Assembly: GCF_900177645.1 (NCBI RefSeq)
Contig: NZ_FXAO01000002.1
Span: 62,001 to 126,000, forward strand
DNA: 64,000 nucleotides
From: Arenibacter troitsensis
GTDB lineage: Bacteria > Bacteroidota > Bacteroidia > Flavobacteriales > Flavobacteriaceae
Direction of reading: 5' to 3'
Part shown: positions 51,888 through 62,396 of the stretch, one piece after another
Layout: the number at the start of each line of letters is the position of its first letter
How positions within the stretch are numbered: the stretch's first letter is position 1
Position numbers and translations under genes: made by a program
The notes under the pieces: generated by a model
What the model was told of the DNA's origin: nothing
What the model saw: only the letters and a program-made list of their open reading frames with translations
Database searches by the model: none

Positions 51888-53216
51888 CTATTGCACTGGT
51901 TTTTCCAATAATGAAAAATCTATAACAGGAGGTACTCCGTTGGCCGTTCTTTCATGAAAAGTGTCTATGGTAGTCATTTCATTAAAAAAACCGCAATTCT
52001 TCATAAAAAATTTATTTCCAATGGCCCCGCCGGAATAATCTTCCCTAGAACCCTTCCTAGCTGTAGCATCCGCAGTGAATTTAGCCTTGGTAAGTTCATG
52101 CCACTGCCCTTTGGTGTCCATTATCCATTGGTTGGTATATTCCCCCATTCTGGAAATATGGCCCACCTCTGTCCTAAAGTTTTCTAAAAAGGAATGTGGT
52201 CTTTTTAAATAGGTAGACGTATGCGGTCTTCTAAAACTGGCTATTAAATTCCATTTTTTAGATTCCACATCATAAAAATAGGCCGTATAATCAGTAGAAT
52301 TATTTACAGAAGGCTCTCCCTTTAATAAAAATTTATAGGTATTGCCAGCTTTCCAATTGAACACCTTATAGCTTTGTCCTCCAGATCCTTCATTACCAAA
52401 TTCGCCAGTGGTTACCCCTTTTCCTTTACCCAACAAAATTATTCTGTATTCTTCCGGAATACTTTTGGGGTCCTGGGTTTCAAACGGACTCCAAACCGAA
52501 AACAGGATCCTTCTTTCCGTTTCAGAATTGACCTGCATTCCAAAATAGCCCTCTCCGAAGCCATTCGCCATATAATAAGATCCGATAACATCCTCTTTTT
52601 CGGGGACCGTTATTTCATTATAAAACCAAAGAATGTCCGTGTTTTCGGGCGTGGTATAGCTTAAATGTACAGATGGCCCCCTTCTGCCCCAATAAAAATC
52701 TTCCTTTACATAAGTAAGTTTCCCATTGGCTGCCTGACCTCCTATGAGCACCTCATTGACATCTGCAAAATTATTGGCCGATTTTTCCATTCCCTGTAGT
52801 TCCACATAGTGATAACCAGGTGTGGCAAGTTTAAACACGCCTACGTCCACGGTTTCAAAATCCTGGTTGGAGACTTGGATTTCCTTGGTGGTTCCATCCA
52901 AGGAAACCCTGAGTTTGGAAGTACCATCGCTCACTTTAAGATTCAAACCCAGGTTTAATTGTCCCGCTAGATCCGTTTTAAAATAGGTCCTAATGATTGT
53001 ATTTTTATCATTCCAATCCCGAATCCCTTTGTCCGAAATTATATGGCGATTGTCCTTTACCTCGTTTACCACCCAACTATTGCCTCCGGGCTTAATACTA
53101 TCTGTCAGGCTCAATTTTTCCAAGGGCATCCCTTCTGTTTTGTCCTGCTTGGATAAGGTTGTACAAGAGCCAAGAACTAATAGTAACCCCAGTCCCAAAA
53201 TATTTTTGTATCCCAT
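51888..53216 (-). CDS. DUF3472/DUF5077 domain lipoprotein
   Basis: A 442-residue lipoprotein. ATG 53216 gives MGYKNILGLGLLLVLGSCTT with the lipobox GSC; a start at 53285 would add a 23-residue basic stretch before the signal. The N-terminal half is a carbohydrate-binding-like beta sandwich (DUF5077: FKTDLAGQLNLGLNLKV, TPGYHYVELQGMEKSAN). The second half is DUF3472 (LWFYNEITVPEKEDVIGSYY, NGFGEGYFGMQVNS, ILFSVWSPFET). DUF3472 proteins are found in polysaccharide loci and may bind glycan or act on it; no activity is assigned. It lies between the regulator and the sulfatase. Confidence 0.82.
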   Translation of the reverse strand: MGYKNILGLGLLLVLGSCTTLSKQDKTEGMPLEKLSLTDSIKPGGNSWVVNEVKDNRHIISDKGIRDWNDKNTIIRTYFKTDLAGQLNLGLNLKVSDGTSKLRVSLDGTTKEIQVSNQDFETVDVGVFKLATPGYHYVELQGMEKSANNFADVNEVLIGGQAANGKLTYVKEDFYWGRRGPSVHLSYTTPENTDILWFYNEITVPEKEDVIGSYYMANGFGEGYFGMQVNSETERRILFSVWSPFETQDPKSIPEEYRIILLGKGKGVTTGEFGNEGSGGQSYKVFNWKAGNTYKFLLKGEPSVNNSTDYTAYFYDVESKKWNLIASFRRPHTSTYLKRPHSFLENFRTEVGHISRMGEYTNQWIMDTKGQWHELTKAKFTADATARKGSREDYSGGAIGNKFFMKNCGFFNEMTTIDTFHERTANGVPPVIDFSLLEKPVQ

Positions 53217-53307
53217 ACCCTTTGGCACAGTCCTATTAGTAGCCGTTTTAGCAAACTTGGCTTCAGCATTGGTTTTTATCATCATGTTGATTATTGAAAT
53301 ATTACAG

Positions 53308-56300
53308 TTACTCTTGAATGTTTTTTCTTGTTCCCTTTAATTTAAATCCCTCGTTGTGGCCCACTTTTCCCTTTAGCTTTCTTGGGCTCTTCCCAAACTC
53401 CCTTTTAAAGCATTTTGAAAAATATTTGGGATCGTTAAAACCTACCAAAAAAGCCGCCTCGGATACGGAGTAATTACAATCACTAATTAAAACCGCTGCC
53501 TTCTTTAGGCGCATAGTCCTAACAAAATCAACTATTTTTTTCCCTGTTAAGCCTTGAAATTTTCTATAAATAGCCGAATAGCTCATGTTTAGATCCTGAG
53601 CGAGATCTTCGGTCTTAAAATCTGGATTACTAATCTGATTTTCCACAAGATTCACCAGATTTTCCAGAAAAACTTCATCTTGGGACCTATTTCCTCCATT
53701 TTTTGGCGCCGTGATTAGGTCGTTCTTATATTTCATGATCAACCTATCACTACGGGTAATGATATTATTCACCTTTAAAACCAATTCATTGATATTAAAG
53801 GGTTTGTTTATAAATTCCACAGCCCCAGCCCGTAGGCCCAGAATTTTATTCTTTGCTGCCTTTTTAGCGGTAAGTAGAATAATTGGAATATGGGTAGTGA
53901 GCTCATTTCTTTGAAGCATTTTGCTCATTTCTATACCGTCCAATTTTGGCATCATAATATCACTTATTATTAGGTCTGGGTTATGCTCTAGGGCAAGGGC
54001 ATAGCCTTCTTCCCCATTTTCTGCCAAGAGAACATTATAGTAATCGGAAAAAATATCTTTCAAGGATATTTGCAGTTCATAATTGTCCTCGACCACCAAA
54101 ATGGTCTTGGCCAATTTTGCGGTAGCCAAACCTAAATTTTCCTCCTTCAATTCAAATTCATCATCCTCAACTTCCATAATAGCCTCTTCCAAGGTTACTT
54201 CTTTAGGTTCATTTTCATTCCTGTTTTTATCAATAGGAAAGCTTACACTAAAGCAGGTTCCCTTCACCGGATCCGATTTTACATCGATCTTTCCATGGTG
54301 CAGGTCCACCAGTTCCTTAGTTAGGGCCAAGCCTATCCCAGTCCCTATTTTTTGCTTTCCTGAATCTGCCTGATAAAACAATTGGAAAATATTTTCGAGC
54401 TCGTCATGGGGGATTCCCGGTCCTGAATCGGTAACGGATATTTTTACGTTCCTATCCCAATCTTCCACAATTACGTCTAAGCTAATAGATCCCCCTTTAG
54501 GCGTAAATTTGAAGGCATTGGATAGAAGATTAAAGAAAATATGTTCCATTTTATCTTTATCGTACCACATTTTCAAATCATCACTCGGGTAACTACATTT
54601 AAAATTGATACCCTTGAACACGGCCTGCTCCTCAAAGGATCTGGTTATTTCCGTTAGATCTTCAACTATATTGTGTTCTGCTGCCCTTAATACTAGTTTC
54701 TCCAATTCCTTGTCCCGTAAGGAGGTCAATTCAAACACAATTCGGGACAATCTATTGGCATTGTTGGAAATTAACTTGAGTCGTTGTTGCAGCAGTACAT
54801 TACCACTTTTTACCGCTCGTTGCAACATATTTTCCAAGGGAATCAAAATCAAGGTCAAGGGGGTTTGTATTTCGTGGGACATCTTGGCGAAGAAATCCAT
54901 TTTTAAAGCATATAGCTCCCTTTCATGTTTGTGTTCCAGTTCATCCGCAATTACCCTATTCCTTAGTCTTATCCAGATGACCATTCCATAGAGCAAGCCA
55001 ATTATCAAGATAAAATAAATCAGTTGTGCTATTTGTGACCTCCAAAAAGGTCTTAAAATACTGATGGCAACCGATTTTTCTTTTATGTCCCATTCCCCAT
55101 TACCAGTACTGGCCTTAACTTCAAAAACATAATTCCCTGGTGGAATGTTGGTATAGGTTGCCAAACGTTCCTTTTCTGAATCTATCCAGTTATCATTAAA
55201 CCCTTTAAGTCTATATGCATAAGTATAGTTGGAAAACAGCACATTATCTATCGCCAAAAAACGAATCGAAAAGGAGGATTGGTCATGGTCCAGTTTCAAC
55301 ACCTCCAACTTCTCCACCCCCTGTTCCACTTGTTCGGGAATGACGTTGATAGCGGGTTGATTTAAGATATCGATATCTTCAATAAATAATTTAGCTACCG
55401 TTTCTTCTTTTTTAATTTGATTGGGTTTAAAGTAGCTTACCCCATTTAACCCTCCAAAGTATATATTTCCGTCCCGACCCATATGGGCACTTCGCTGCAT
55501 AAAGGAGTCATCTTGAAGTCCATCTATTTTTTGAAACACCCTCGATATGGAATCCCTAACATTTAAATGCCAGATTCCATTAGTTGAACCCAACCATAAA
55601 TTATCCGGATTCTCCAATATTACGGACCTAAAAATGGTGTTGTCATAGGTTCCGTTTATCCCTATATTGTCCACTTGATGCCCCTCGATATTAAATCTAA
55701 TCAATTCCCCATTTACCAACACCAACCAAATGACATTCGCATTGCTGGCAGCCATGGACCAGATATCATAATTCCTATTGGTCATGAGCGTATCAGATAG
55801 GTGTTGATACTGGGTAAAATTGGATTTGGCAACATCACTCCCATCTTCGTTGAACTTAAATAAACCACCTCCATTGTACGATAGCCAGACCGTGCCGGAA
55901 GCGTCTTCCACAACAGACTGGGAAATGGACCCCACCAATCCGGCTGTGCCATTTTCGAAGCGTGCCAACAATTTGTTTCTGTCCGAAAATAAATAAACTC
56001 CCATGTCGGTCGTTACCCATAATCTACCCTTGGAGTCTTTAAAAATAAAACGAACGTCCAATACCATGTTATTTTTGGAATTGATCAAAGGCAGCTTGGA
56101 GAATGAATTTCTTTGGGCATTATAAACCCACAGTCCGTTTTTATAGGTCCCCATCCATATATTACCACTATTATCCTCATTTATGGAGTGGATATAAAAC
56201 CCTTTTGTCTGTGCCGAATTGTTAAAAAATTGCTCTTCCTTTCCGTTGGTGGCAACCTTGGTAATTCCGTCCCCGTCCGTCCCTATCCAAAGTGTTCCAT

Positions 56301-57396
56301 CCTTTGCCCTATAGGAAGACAACACTCTGGCAGGGCTTCCCTGCACCGAACCGGAATGATAATTTATCTGATTACTCTTATTGCGAAGTATGTTTAGATC
56401 CCCATAATTGGTAAGTACCCATAAATTATTCTTTAGGTCTTCATTTATTCCTATAACAGTATTGGTGCTCAGGGAAAACCCATTTAGATGGTTGTGTTTG
56501 TAAATTTTTAATTCCCCAGACTCGGTATCCAACCTATACAGGCCATTGCCATCCGTTCCCAACCAAATAAAACCATTTACATCGCAGTACATTGCCGTAA
56601 ACAATTCATTTAACTGACCACGCCACTGCTGATCTATGATCTCATCTTGCACAAAAGATTCCTTGTCAAAATCATAAACCATTATTCCATGTCCCACATA
56701 GGAGGAACCTATCCATAGTCTATTTTTTTTATCCAGCAGTAGTAGATTGTTATCGGCCAAGGTATAGTCATAGGGCACCTCCAATTTCTCCAGACGTTTG
56801 GTTCCCAAATAATATATATAAATAGGACCCTTCAAGGTGCTTACTATAAGTTGATCGGATTTTCTAACGACCAAGGAATTAATTTCTTTAATTCCAGAGG
56901 CATTCATTGGAATAGTGGCAATACTATCCACAATTCCCTTACTGTGGTCATAGGCATATACGGAACCATTATCCGTAGCCAACCAAATTATTCCCCTATC
57001 CTCGTTGACAATATTGACCTTGTGCTTTTTCTGAAAACCCTTTACAGACTTCTCTATAGATGAGAAAGTTCCATTTTTTTCCAAGTAGGATAGTTGCCCA
57101 TTCATGGACAAGACCCAAATTATCCCTTTCGAATCCCCAAATATTTGTTTTACTTCATCCGAAGCGGCATCCTCCTTAAAAATTGATCCTTTGGGCGTAA
57201 ATTCAAAATTGTAACCATCGTATTTGGAAATTCCTTCCGAGTGGGCCAACCAAACAAAGCCCAAGCTGTCCTGAACGGTATGGGTAACCTTAATATTTTG
57301 ATTGTCCAGTTTACTGGAAAGGTGGATAAAATTAGCTGAATGCTGCCCAGATAAATAAGAATAACAAAACAGCCCCAGCGCATATAGAGTGTACAT
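53308..57396 (-). CDS. Hybrid two-component system sensor/regulator (HTCS)
   Basis: A 1362-residue one-protein two-component system. ATG 57396 gives a signal (MYTLYALGLFCYSYLSGQ); an upstream in-frame start would add 24 basic residues. Order: about 14 Reg_prop beta-propeller repeats (repeated DSKGxIWV, DxSGxIWMGT) forming a periplasmic sensor, the Y_Y_Y domain (about 720-790), one membrane helix (LIYFILIIGLLYGMVIWIR), HisKA with H841 in KMSHEIQTP, HATPase (GTGIGLALTKELVDLHHGK), a receiver with D1146 (LIISDIMMPKLDG), and an AraC DNA-binding end (YSVSEAAFLVGFNDPKYFSK). Such proteins bind a glycan breakdown product in the periplasm and activate their locus. It is divergent from GH109-susCD and heads the - strand operon. 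Confidence 0.95.
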   Translation of the reverse strand: MYTLYALGLFCYSYLSGQHSANFIHLSSKLDNQNIKVTHTVQDSLGFVWLAHSEGISKYDGYNFEFTPKGSIFKEDAASDEVKQIFGDSKGIIWVLSMNGQLSYLEKNGTFSSIEKSVKGFQKKHKVNIVNEDRGIIWLATDNGSVYAYDHSKGIVDSIATIPMNASGIKEINSLVVRKSDQLIVSTLKGPIYIYYLGTKRLEKLEVPYDYTLADNNLLLLDKKNRLWIGSSYVGHGIMVYDFDKESFVQDEIIDQQWRGQLNELFTAMYCDVNGFIWLGTDGNGLYRLDTESGELKIYKHNHLNGFSLSTNTVIGINEDLKNNLWVLTNYGDLNILRNKSNQINYHSGSVQGSPARVLSSYRAKDGTLWIGTDGDGITKVATNGKEEQFFNNSAQTKGFYIHSINEDNSGNIWMGTYKNGLWVYNAQRNSFSKLPLINSKNNMVLDVRFIFKDSKGRLWVTTDMGVYLFSDRNKLLARFENGTAGLVGSISQSVVEDASGTVWLSYNGGGLFKFNEDGSDVAKSNFTQYQHLSDTLMTNRNYDIWSMAASNANVIWLVLVNGELIRFNIEGHQVDNIGINGTYDNTIFRSVILENPDNLWLGSTNGIWHLNVRDSISRVFQKIDGLQDDSFMQRSAHMGRDGNIYFGGLNGVSYFKPNQIKKEETVAKLFIEDIDILNQPAINVIPEQVEQGVEKLEVLKLDHDQSSFSIRFLAIDNVLFSNYTYAYRLKGFNDNWIDSEKERLATYTNIPPGNYVFEVKASTGNGEWDIKEKSVAISILRPFWRSQIAQLIYFILIIGLLYGMVIWIRLRNRVIADELEHKHERELYALKMDFFAKMSHEIQTPLTLILIPLENMLQRAVKSGNVLLQQRLKLISNNANRLSRIVFELTSLRDKELEKLVLRAAEHNIVEDLTEITRSFEEQAVFKGINFKCSYPSDDLKMWYDKDKMEHIFFNLLSNAFKFTPKGGSISLDVIVEDWDRNVKISVTDSGPGIPHDELENIFQLFYQADSGKQKIGTGIGLALTKELVDLHHGKIDVKSDPVKGTCFSVSFPIDKNRNENEPKEVTLEEAIMEVEDDEFELKEENLGLATAKLAKTILVVEDNYELQISLKDIFSDYYNVLLAENGEEGYALALEHNPDLIISDIMMPKLDGIEMSKMLQRNELTTHIPIILLTAKKAAKNKILGLRAGAVEFINKPFNINELVLKVNNIITRSDRLIMKYKNDLITAPKNGGNRSQDEVFLENLVNLVENQISNPDFKTEDLAQDLNMSYSAIYRKFQGLTGKKIVDFVRTMRLKKAAVLISDCNYSVSEAAFLVGFNDPKYFSKCFKREFGKSPRKLKGKVGHNEGFKLKGTRKNIQE

Positions 57397-57465
57397 TTTA
57401 TTCCTATTCAATTTCTTTCTCAAGGCACTTAATTTATTATTAATCCTTCCTTTTTCTGTTCGAAA

Positions 57466-57473
57466 CAAATGTA
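57466..57473 (-). promoter_or_regulatory. Possible -7 element of the HTCS operon
   Basis: TACATTTG on the - strand (57473-57466) matches TAnnTTTG. The nearest TTG upstream is at 57490-57488, only 14 nt away, shorter than in the better promoters of the window. The leader would be about 65 nt. Confidence 0.35.
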
Positions 57474-57648
57474 CCCATAATTGGTGTCAACTTAAAGGAG
57501 GTGTTTTTTGCAAAAAGGTGGAAAAAAACTTCAAATATCGATATTATCCGAAATTTTACCCCTAGAACGCAAAAAAAGGACACCTAAATAATTAACACAA
57601 TATTAATATTTGCGAAACATTAACAAGAAGTAGCCATTTAAGCAAAAT

Positions 57649-59013
57649 ATGAATCAGAGAAGAAATTTTATTAAAAAGACTACCATTACTGGAGCTGGTA
57701 TAGCATTATTGCCCAATCTTAGTTTAGGACATAGTTTCATAAAGGACTCCCAAAAAATAAGAGTTGGGGTAATTGGTGTTGGACTAAGGGGAACCAATCA
57801 CTTGGACAACCTACTAAAAAGAACAGATGTTTTGGTCACTGCTATATGTGACATAGATCAAAACAGAATAGATATTGCGCAGGATCATATACTAAAGGCA
57901 GGTCAAAAGAAGGCCAAAGTGTTTGGAAAAAATGAAGAGGATTATAAAAACCTTTTGTCACTGGCAGAAGTAGACGCTGTGGTCATTGCCACACCTTGGC
58001 TATGGCATACCAAAATGGCCGTAGATTCCATGAAAGCCGGTAAATATACCGGTCTTGAAGTATCGGCCGCCAATACCCTTGAGGAATGTTGGGACTTGGT
58101 CAACACCCATGAAGAAACCGGTTCCCATCTAATGATCTTGGAAAATGTTAATTATAGAAGGGATGTACTTGCCGTATTAAATATGGTAAAACAGAATGTC
58201 TTTGGAGAATTATTACACTTCAGATGTGGATATCAGCATGATCTACGCGGAGTAAAATTCAATGACGGAAAAACTGCCTACGGAAAAGGTGTCGAATTTG
58301 GCGACAAGGGTATCTCCGAATCAGCTTGGAGGACGCAACACTCATTATTGAGAAATGCGGACGTCTATCCAACCCACGGTCTTGGACCTATCGCTGTTAT
58401 GGCAGATATAAATAGGGGCAACAGATTTTTATCATTGACCTCACATGCTACCAAAGGTGTTGGTCTGCACAAATACATTGTGGATACAGCTGGTGAAAAT
58501 CATCCCAATGCCAAACTAAAATTTAAGCAGGGAGATATCATTACCTCTACTATAGAAACCTCCAATGGGGAGACCATTATCGTTACCCACAATGTTAATA
58601 ATCCCCACCCCTACTCCTTAGGATTTAAAGTTCAAGGGGCACAAGGACTTACAGATTTTGACTACCACACACAACGTATCCATATTGAGGGTACCACAGA
58701 AGGACATGGATGGGAAAATATGGATTCGTGGTTCGAAAAATACGATCATCCCCTTTGGAAAAAATTCGGAAGCAGTGCTACCGAAGCTGGGCATGGAGGA
58801 ATAGATTTTTATGTAATAAACGCCTTTATTGAGTCGGCCAAGGAAAATAGTGCTCCACCAATGGATGCCTATGACGCTGCGGCTTGGAGTGCGGTTACGC
58901 CACTCTCCGAACTATCCATAGAGAATAATGGGGAACCACAGGATTTTCCGGATTTCACAAGGGGGACTTGGATAAAAAGAAAACCCTATAACTGGATAAA
59001 GGACACCTATTAA
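57649..59013 (+). CDS. GH109-like (alpha-N-acetylgalactosaminidase) Gfo/Idh/MocA family protein
   Basis: A 454-residue protein with a twin-arginine-like signal (NQRRNFIKKTTITGAGIALL) leading into a Rossmann NAD(H) domain (IRVGVIGVGLRGTNHLDNLL, DAVVIATPWLWHTKMAVDSM). The C-terminal part has NVNYRRDVLAVLNMVKQ, GVEFGDKGISESAWRTQHS and VYPTHGLGPIAVM, the typical GH109 sequence with a His near the active site. GH109 hydrolases use bound NAD+ transiently to cleave alpha-GalNAc. It is the first gene of the divergent arm; a GAAA-loop hairpin separates it from susC, whose gene starts 208 bp downstream. Confidence 0.85.
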   Translation: MNQRRNFIKKTTITGAGIALLPNLSLGHSFIKDSQKIRVGVIGVGLRGTNHLDNLLKRTDVLVTAICDIDQNRIDIAQDHILKAGQKKAKVFGKNEEDYKNLLSLAEVDAVVIATPWLWHTKMAVDSMKAGKYTGLEVSAANTLEECWDLVNTHEETGSHLMILENVNYRRDVLAVLNMVKQNVFGELLHFRCGYQHDLRGVKFNDGKTAYGKGVEFGDKGISESAWRTQHSLLRNADVYPTHGLGPIAVMADINRGNRFLSLTSHATKGVGLHKYIVDTAGENHPNAKLKFKQGDIITSTIETSNGETIIVTHNVNNPHPYSLGFKVQGAQGLTDFDYHTQRIHIEGTTEGHGWENMDSWFEKYDHPLWKKFGSSATEAGHGGIDFYVINAFIESAKENSAPPMDAYDAAAWSAVTPLSELSIENNGEPQDFPDFTRGTWIKRKPYNWIKDTY

Positions 59014-59066
59014 GTTGTGAATATTGAATTACCTATTAAGTTGTTTGAGTTAGTTGTTTTTCAAAG

Positions 59067-59090
59067 CCCATTTCATGAAAATGGAATGGG
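59067..59090 (+). terminator. GAAA-loop hairpin between GH109-like gene and susC
   Basis: CCCATTTCAT (59067-59076) pairs with ATGGAATGGG (59081-59090) over 10 bp including one T:G pair, closed by a GAAA tetraloop, and followed by TTTAAAAAAG. It lies 53 nt after the GH109-like stop codon. It may end or attenuate transcription so that susC and susD are made from their own promoter, or stabilise the mRNA end. Confidence 0.5.
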
Positions 59091-59221
59091 TTTAAAAAAG
59101 TTGCCAACTCTAGATCAACACTAAAGCCAAAAAAATATGGATAGAAGCACTAAAAAAAAATTAGCTCGAAAAGAATTTTTCTAACATTAACATCAACCGA
59201 TTAATAATTTAAACTAAATCA

Positions 59222-62200
59222 ATGAAAAAACTAATTACAAAAGGATTCTTCCTACTCATGTTGTTCCTCAGTTGTGCTATACAAGCTCAGGAAATGGAAG
59301 TTAAAGGAATGGTGACAGATATGGCAGAAGTTCCCTTATCAGGGGCTTCAATTACGATAAAAGGTACTTCCAAGGGAGTCGTAGCGGATTTTGACGGTAA
59401 CTACAGTATTAATACGTCCAAAGGGGATGTATTGATATTTTCCTATCTAGGGTACCTATCACAAGAAATCCAGGTAAATGACAATAGTACCATTAATGCT
59501 AAACTAGAAGAAGATGCCGCTTTATTGGAAGAAGTCGTCGTTGTAGGTTTTGGGATTCAAAAAAAGGCTAATGTAACTGGAGCCACAGGTTCCGTAGATA
59601 TGGAGGATATTTTAGCGAACCGTCCTATAACAAACCCAATTGAGGCCATACAGGGAACTATTCCTGGATTACAGATAACCACTAATTCAGGACAACCTGG
59701 AGCCTCTGGTTTGGGCATCAATATTAGGGGAACAACTTCCATTAACGGAGGTAGTCCATTAATTCTTATGAACAATGTACCAGTATCCGTAGATGATATC
59801 AACCCTCAGGATGTACAATCCATTACCGTCTTAAAAGATGCCTCAGCAACTTCTATTTATGGAGCTAGGGCCGCATTTGGTGTAATTTTAATTACTACTA
59901 AAACTCCGGCTACCGACCAGCCCATTAAATTCAATTATTCTTCTACCTTTAGTTTCTTATATCCAGAGGATATCCCTGACAAAGCCTCCACCTATTCATT
60001 TATAAATGCTATCAACGACTGGGGTACCAATCCATTTTGGACAGGTCAAGATATCCCTGCCTGGGTGGGCTTTTTGGATGAGTACCAGGAAAATCCATCT
60101 TCATATCCCCTTGGATATGCGGAATTTAATGGGTTGCGTTATCCGTTGGCGGATACCGATTTGATCGGGGAATGGATAAACGATCTTGGATTTACCCAAA
60201 TACATAATTTTGATTTTAGCGGGGGAGGCGAAAAAACAAGCTATAGAATTTCTGCTGGTTTCAGTGACGAGGATGGCATTATTATAACAAGGAATGATAG
60301 CTTTAAAAAATATAATGTTAACGCTTCCTTAACAAGTAAACTAACCTCCAAATTAACGTCCACGACCAATATCATTTACAGGAATAGTACTAGGAAAACA
60401 CCGCTGGGAAGCTACAGTAATTCAATAAGTTTCAACCCTTATACCCCTGCCAGGGGCAACCACATCTTCGAAGATGGCACAGAAGTACCATATGACACCC
60501 CGGCCAATCGAGAACTACTAAAAGTTGCTCCTAAAATTCTCAACGACAATATTAGGTTCTTCCAAAAACTGGATTTCAATTTGGCCAAAGGTCTTAACCT
60601 GATCGGAGAATATACTTTTGAGAAAAAAAACCTAACCAGAACAACTAGTGACAATCAAATCTTGACCGTTAATCCAGAAAGGTTTGTTTTAAACGCTGTA
60701 GATCCTGTGAACACTTTTTTCCGAAAAGAAAATACCCAGACCAATTACAATGCGTTAAATTTTTACGGTAAATATGATAAGAGTATAGGAAAGCACAACT
60801 TTGGTATCCTAGCCGGAGTAAACAGTGAAGAAAATAGCTTTGAATCATTTGATGCCCAAAGAAACAATCTTATCAATGTTGACCTCCCCTCCCTGTCAGG
60901 TGCAACAGGTGCTCAAACAACGGATGACTCCTATGGAGAATGGTCGGTATTGGGTTATTTCGGAAGGCTCAACTATAACTTCGCTGAGAAGTACTTTTTG
61001 GAAGTGAGCGGCAGATATGATGGCTCCTCCCGTTTTCCTGAGGGTAACAGATTTGGCTTCTTTCCTTCCTTTTCCGGAGGTTGGCACTTGGGCCGGGAAT
61101 CTTTTATGAAGTCTATTGGATTTTTATCCAGCCTAAAACTGAGAGGCTCTTGGGGAGAAATAGGAAACCAAAACACCCCCTCACTATATCCTGCAGTTCC
61201 TGGGCTTGGTATAACCGACTATGGGGATACAGGGACAATAAACTGGCTGAACGAAGAAACGGGTACTCGTTATTCAACTTTACTACTTCCCAATTTGGTT
61301 AGTTCTACTTTTACTTGGGAAACGGTTCAAACTCTAAATCTTGGGTTCGATGCTGCATTTTTTATGAACAGACTTTCTACCTCCTTTGATTGGTTCAACA
61401 GAAAAACTTTGGATATGTTGGCTCCTGGCTCAGAACTTCCAGGAATTTTAGGAGCCGCGGCACCCTTGGAAAACGTGGCGGATCTGGAGTCCCAAGGATG
61501 GGAATTAGGTATTTCATGGAACGATAAAATAGGAGAGTTTAGCTATAATATAGGGGCTACTCTTTATGATTATAATTCCAAAATTACCAAATTTGACAAT
61601 CCTGCGGGCCTTTTGAGCCAATATTATGTTGGCCAAGAGTTGGGTGAAATTTGGGGCTATACCACGGATGGTTACTACACCGTTGACGATTTTGAGCCTG
61701 GTACACTTAACGAAGACCCCAATAGTCCAAATTATTTGACCGGTGGCACCTTAAAAGCTGGAATCCCATATTGGGAAGGACGCACACAAAATCCCGGGGA
61801 TATCAAATATATCGATCAAGATGGAGATGGAATAATCACTGATGGTAATAACACCCTAGAAGATTCAGGGGATAGAACCATTATTGGCAATTCTACCCGA
61901 AATTATCAATATGGGTTTTTTGGTAATTTTAAATATAAAAATTTCGACTTTTCGTTTCTGGCCAACGGCGTTGGAAAACGGGACGTTTATGTTAACAATA
62001 GGGTCCGCTTTCCTTATTTGGACGAATTTTCGGTGGTTTATAAATCTCAGTTGGACTATTGGACCCCGGACAATAGGGATGCATTTTTCCCTAGAAACTA
62101 CCCCTTGGGTGGCGTTAATTACGGGATTAGTAGAAGTACACAGACCAAGTATATGATAAATGGCGCCTATTTAAGGATAAAGAATTTAACGTTTGGTTAT

Positions 62201-62386
62201 TCCCTACCGACGGACATTTTGAAGAAAAATGGTATAGACAAACTAAGACTTTATATTGCGGGAGAGAACCTTTTTAGTTTTAATGATTACCCAGACGGAA
62301 TTAATACGGAACTGGCCACACAGGGAAGTGGGGGAATCTATCCCTTCATCAAAAGCTATTCCATAGGTCTTAACTTAACTTTTTAA
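59222..62386 (+). CDS. SusC/RagA family TonB-dependent receptor
   Basis: A 1054-residue outer-membrane receptor. The signal ends CAIQAQ; a CarboxypepD_reg-like domain occupies about 24-100 (VKGMVTDMAEVPLSGASITI); the TonB box is near LLEEVVVVGFG. The plug has AIQGTIPGLQITT, NIRGTTSINGG and ITVLKDASATSIYGARAAFG; the barrel ends KSYSIGLNLTF. With the SusD encoded 11 nt downstream it imports oligosaccharides using TonB-ExbBD energy. It shares only general SusC features with the 35-38 kb receptor, so a separate substrate is expected. Confidence 0.94.
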   Translation: MKKLITKGFFLLMLFLSCAIQAQEMEVKGMVTDMAEVPLSGASITIKGTSKGVVADFDGNYSINTSKGDVLIFSYLGYLSQEIQVNDNSTINAKLEEDAALLEEVVVVGFGIQKKANVTGATGSVDMEDILANRPITNPIEAIQGTIPGLQITTNSGQPGASGLGINIRGTTSINGGSPLILMNNVPVSVDDINPQDVQSITVLKDASATSIYGARAAFGVILITTKTPATDQPIKFNYSSTFSFLYPEDIPDKASTYSFINAINDWGTNPFWTGQDIPAWVGFLDEYQENPSSYPLGYAEFNGLRYPLADTDLIGEWINDLGFTQIHNFDFSGGGEKTSYRISAGFSDEDGIIITRNDSFKKYNVNASLTSKLTSKLTSTTNIIYRNSTRKTPLGSYSNSISFNPYTPARGNHIFEDGTEVPYDTPANRELLKVAPKILNDNIRFFQKLDFNLAKGLNLIGEYTFEKKNLTRTTSDNQILTVNPERFVLNAVDPVNTFFRKENTQTNYNALNFYGKYDKSIGKHNFGILAGVNSEENSFESFDAQRNNLINVDLPSLSGATGAQTTDDSYGEWSVLGYFGRLNYNFAEKYFLEVSGRYDGSSRFPEGNRFGFFPSFSGGWHLGRESFMKSIGFLSSLKLRGSWGEIGNQNTPSLYPAVPGLGITDYGDTGTINWLNEETGTRYSTLLLPNLVSSTFTWETVQTLNLGFDAAFFMNRLSTSFDWFNRKTLDMLAPGSELPGILGAAAPLENVADLESQGWELGISWNDKIGEFSYNIGATLYDYNSKITKFDNPAGLLSQYYVGQELGEIWGYTTDGYYTVDDFEPGTLNEDPNSPNYLTGGTLKAGIPYWEGRTQNPGDIKYIDQDGDGIITDGNNTLEDSGDRTIIGNSTRNYQYGFFGNFKYKNFDFSFLANGVGKRDVYVNNRVRFPYLDEFSVVYKSQLDYWTPDNRDAFFPRNYPLGGVNYGISRSTQTKYMINGAYLRIKNLTFGYSLPTDILKKNGIDKLRLYIAGENLFSFNDYPDGINTELATQGSGGIYPFIKSYSIGLNLTF

Positions 62387-62396
62387 TTTCAGAGAG

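Noticed and set aside
57499-57585. AGGTGTTTTTTGC with GCAAAAAAAGGACACCT as an operator-like inverted pair
   Set aside because: Imperfect and dominated by A/T runs; mentioned only as a possible region for HTCS binding, not listed as a site.
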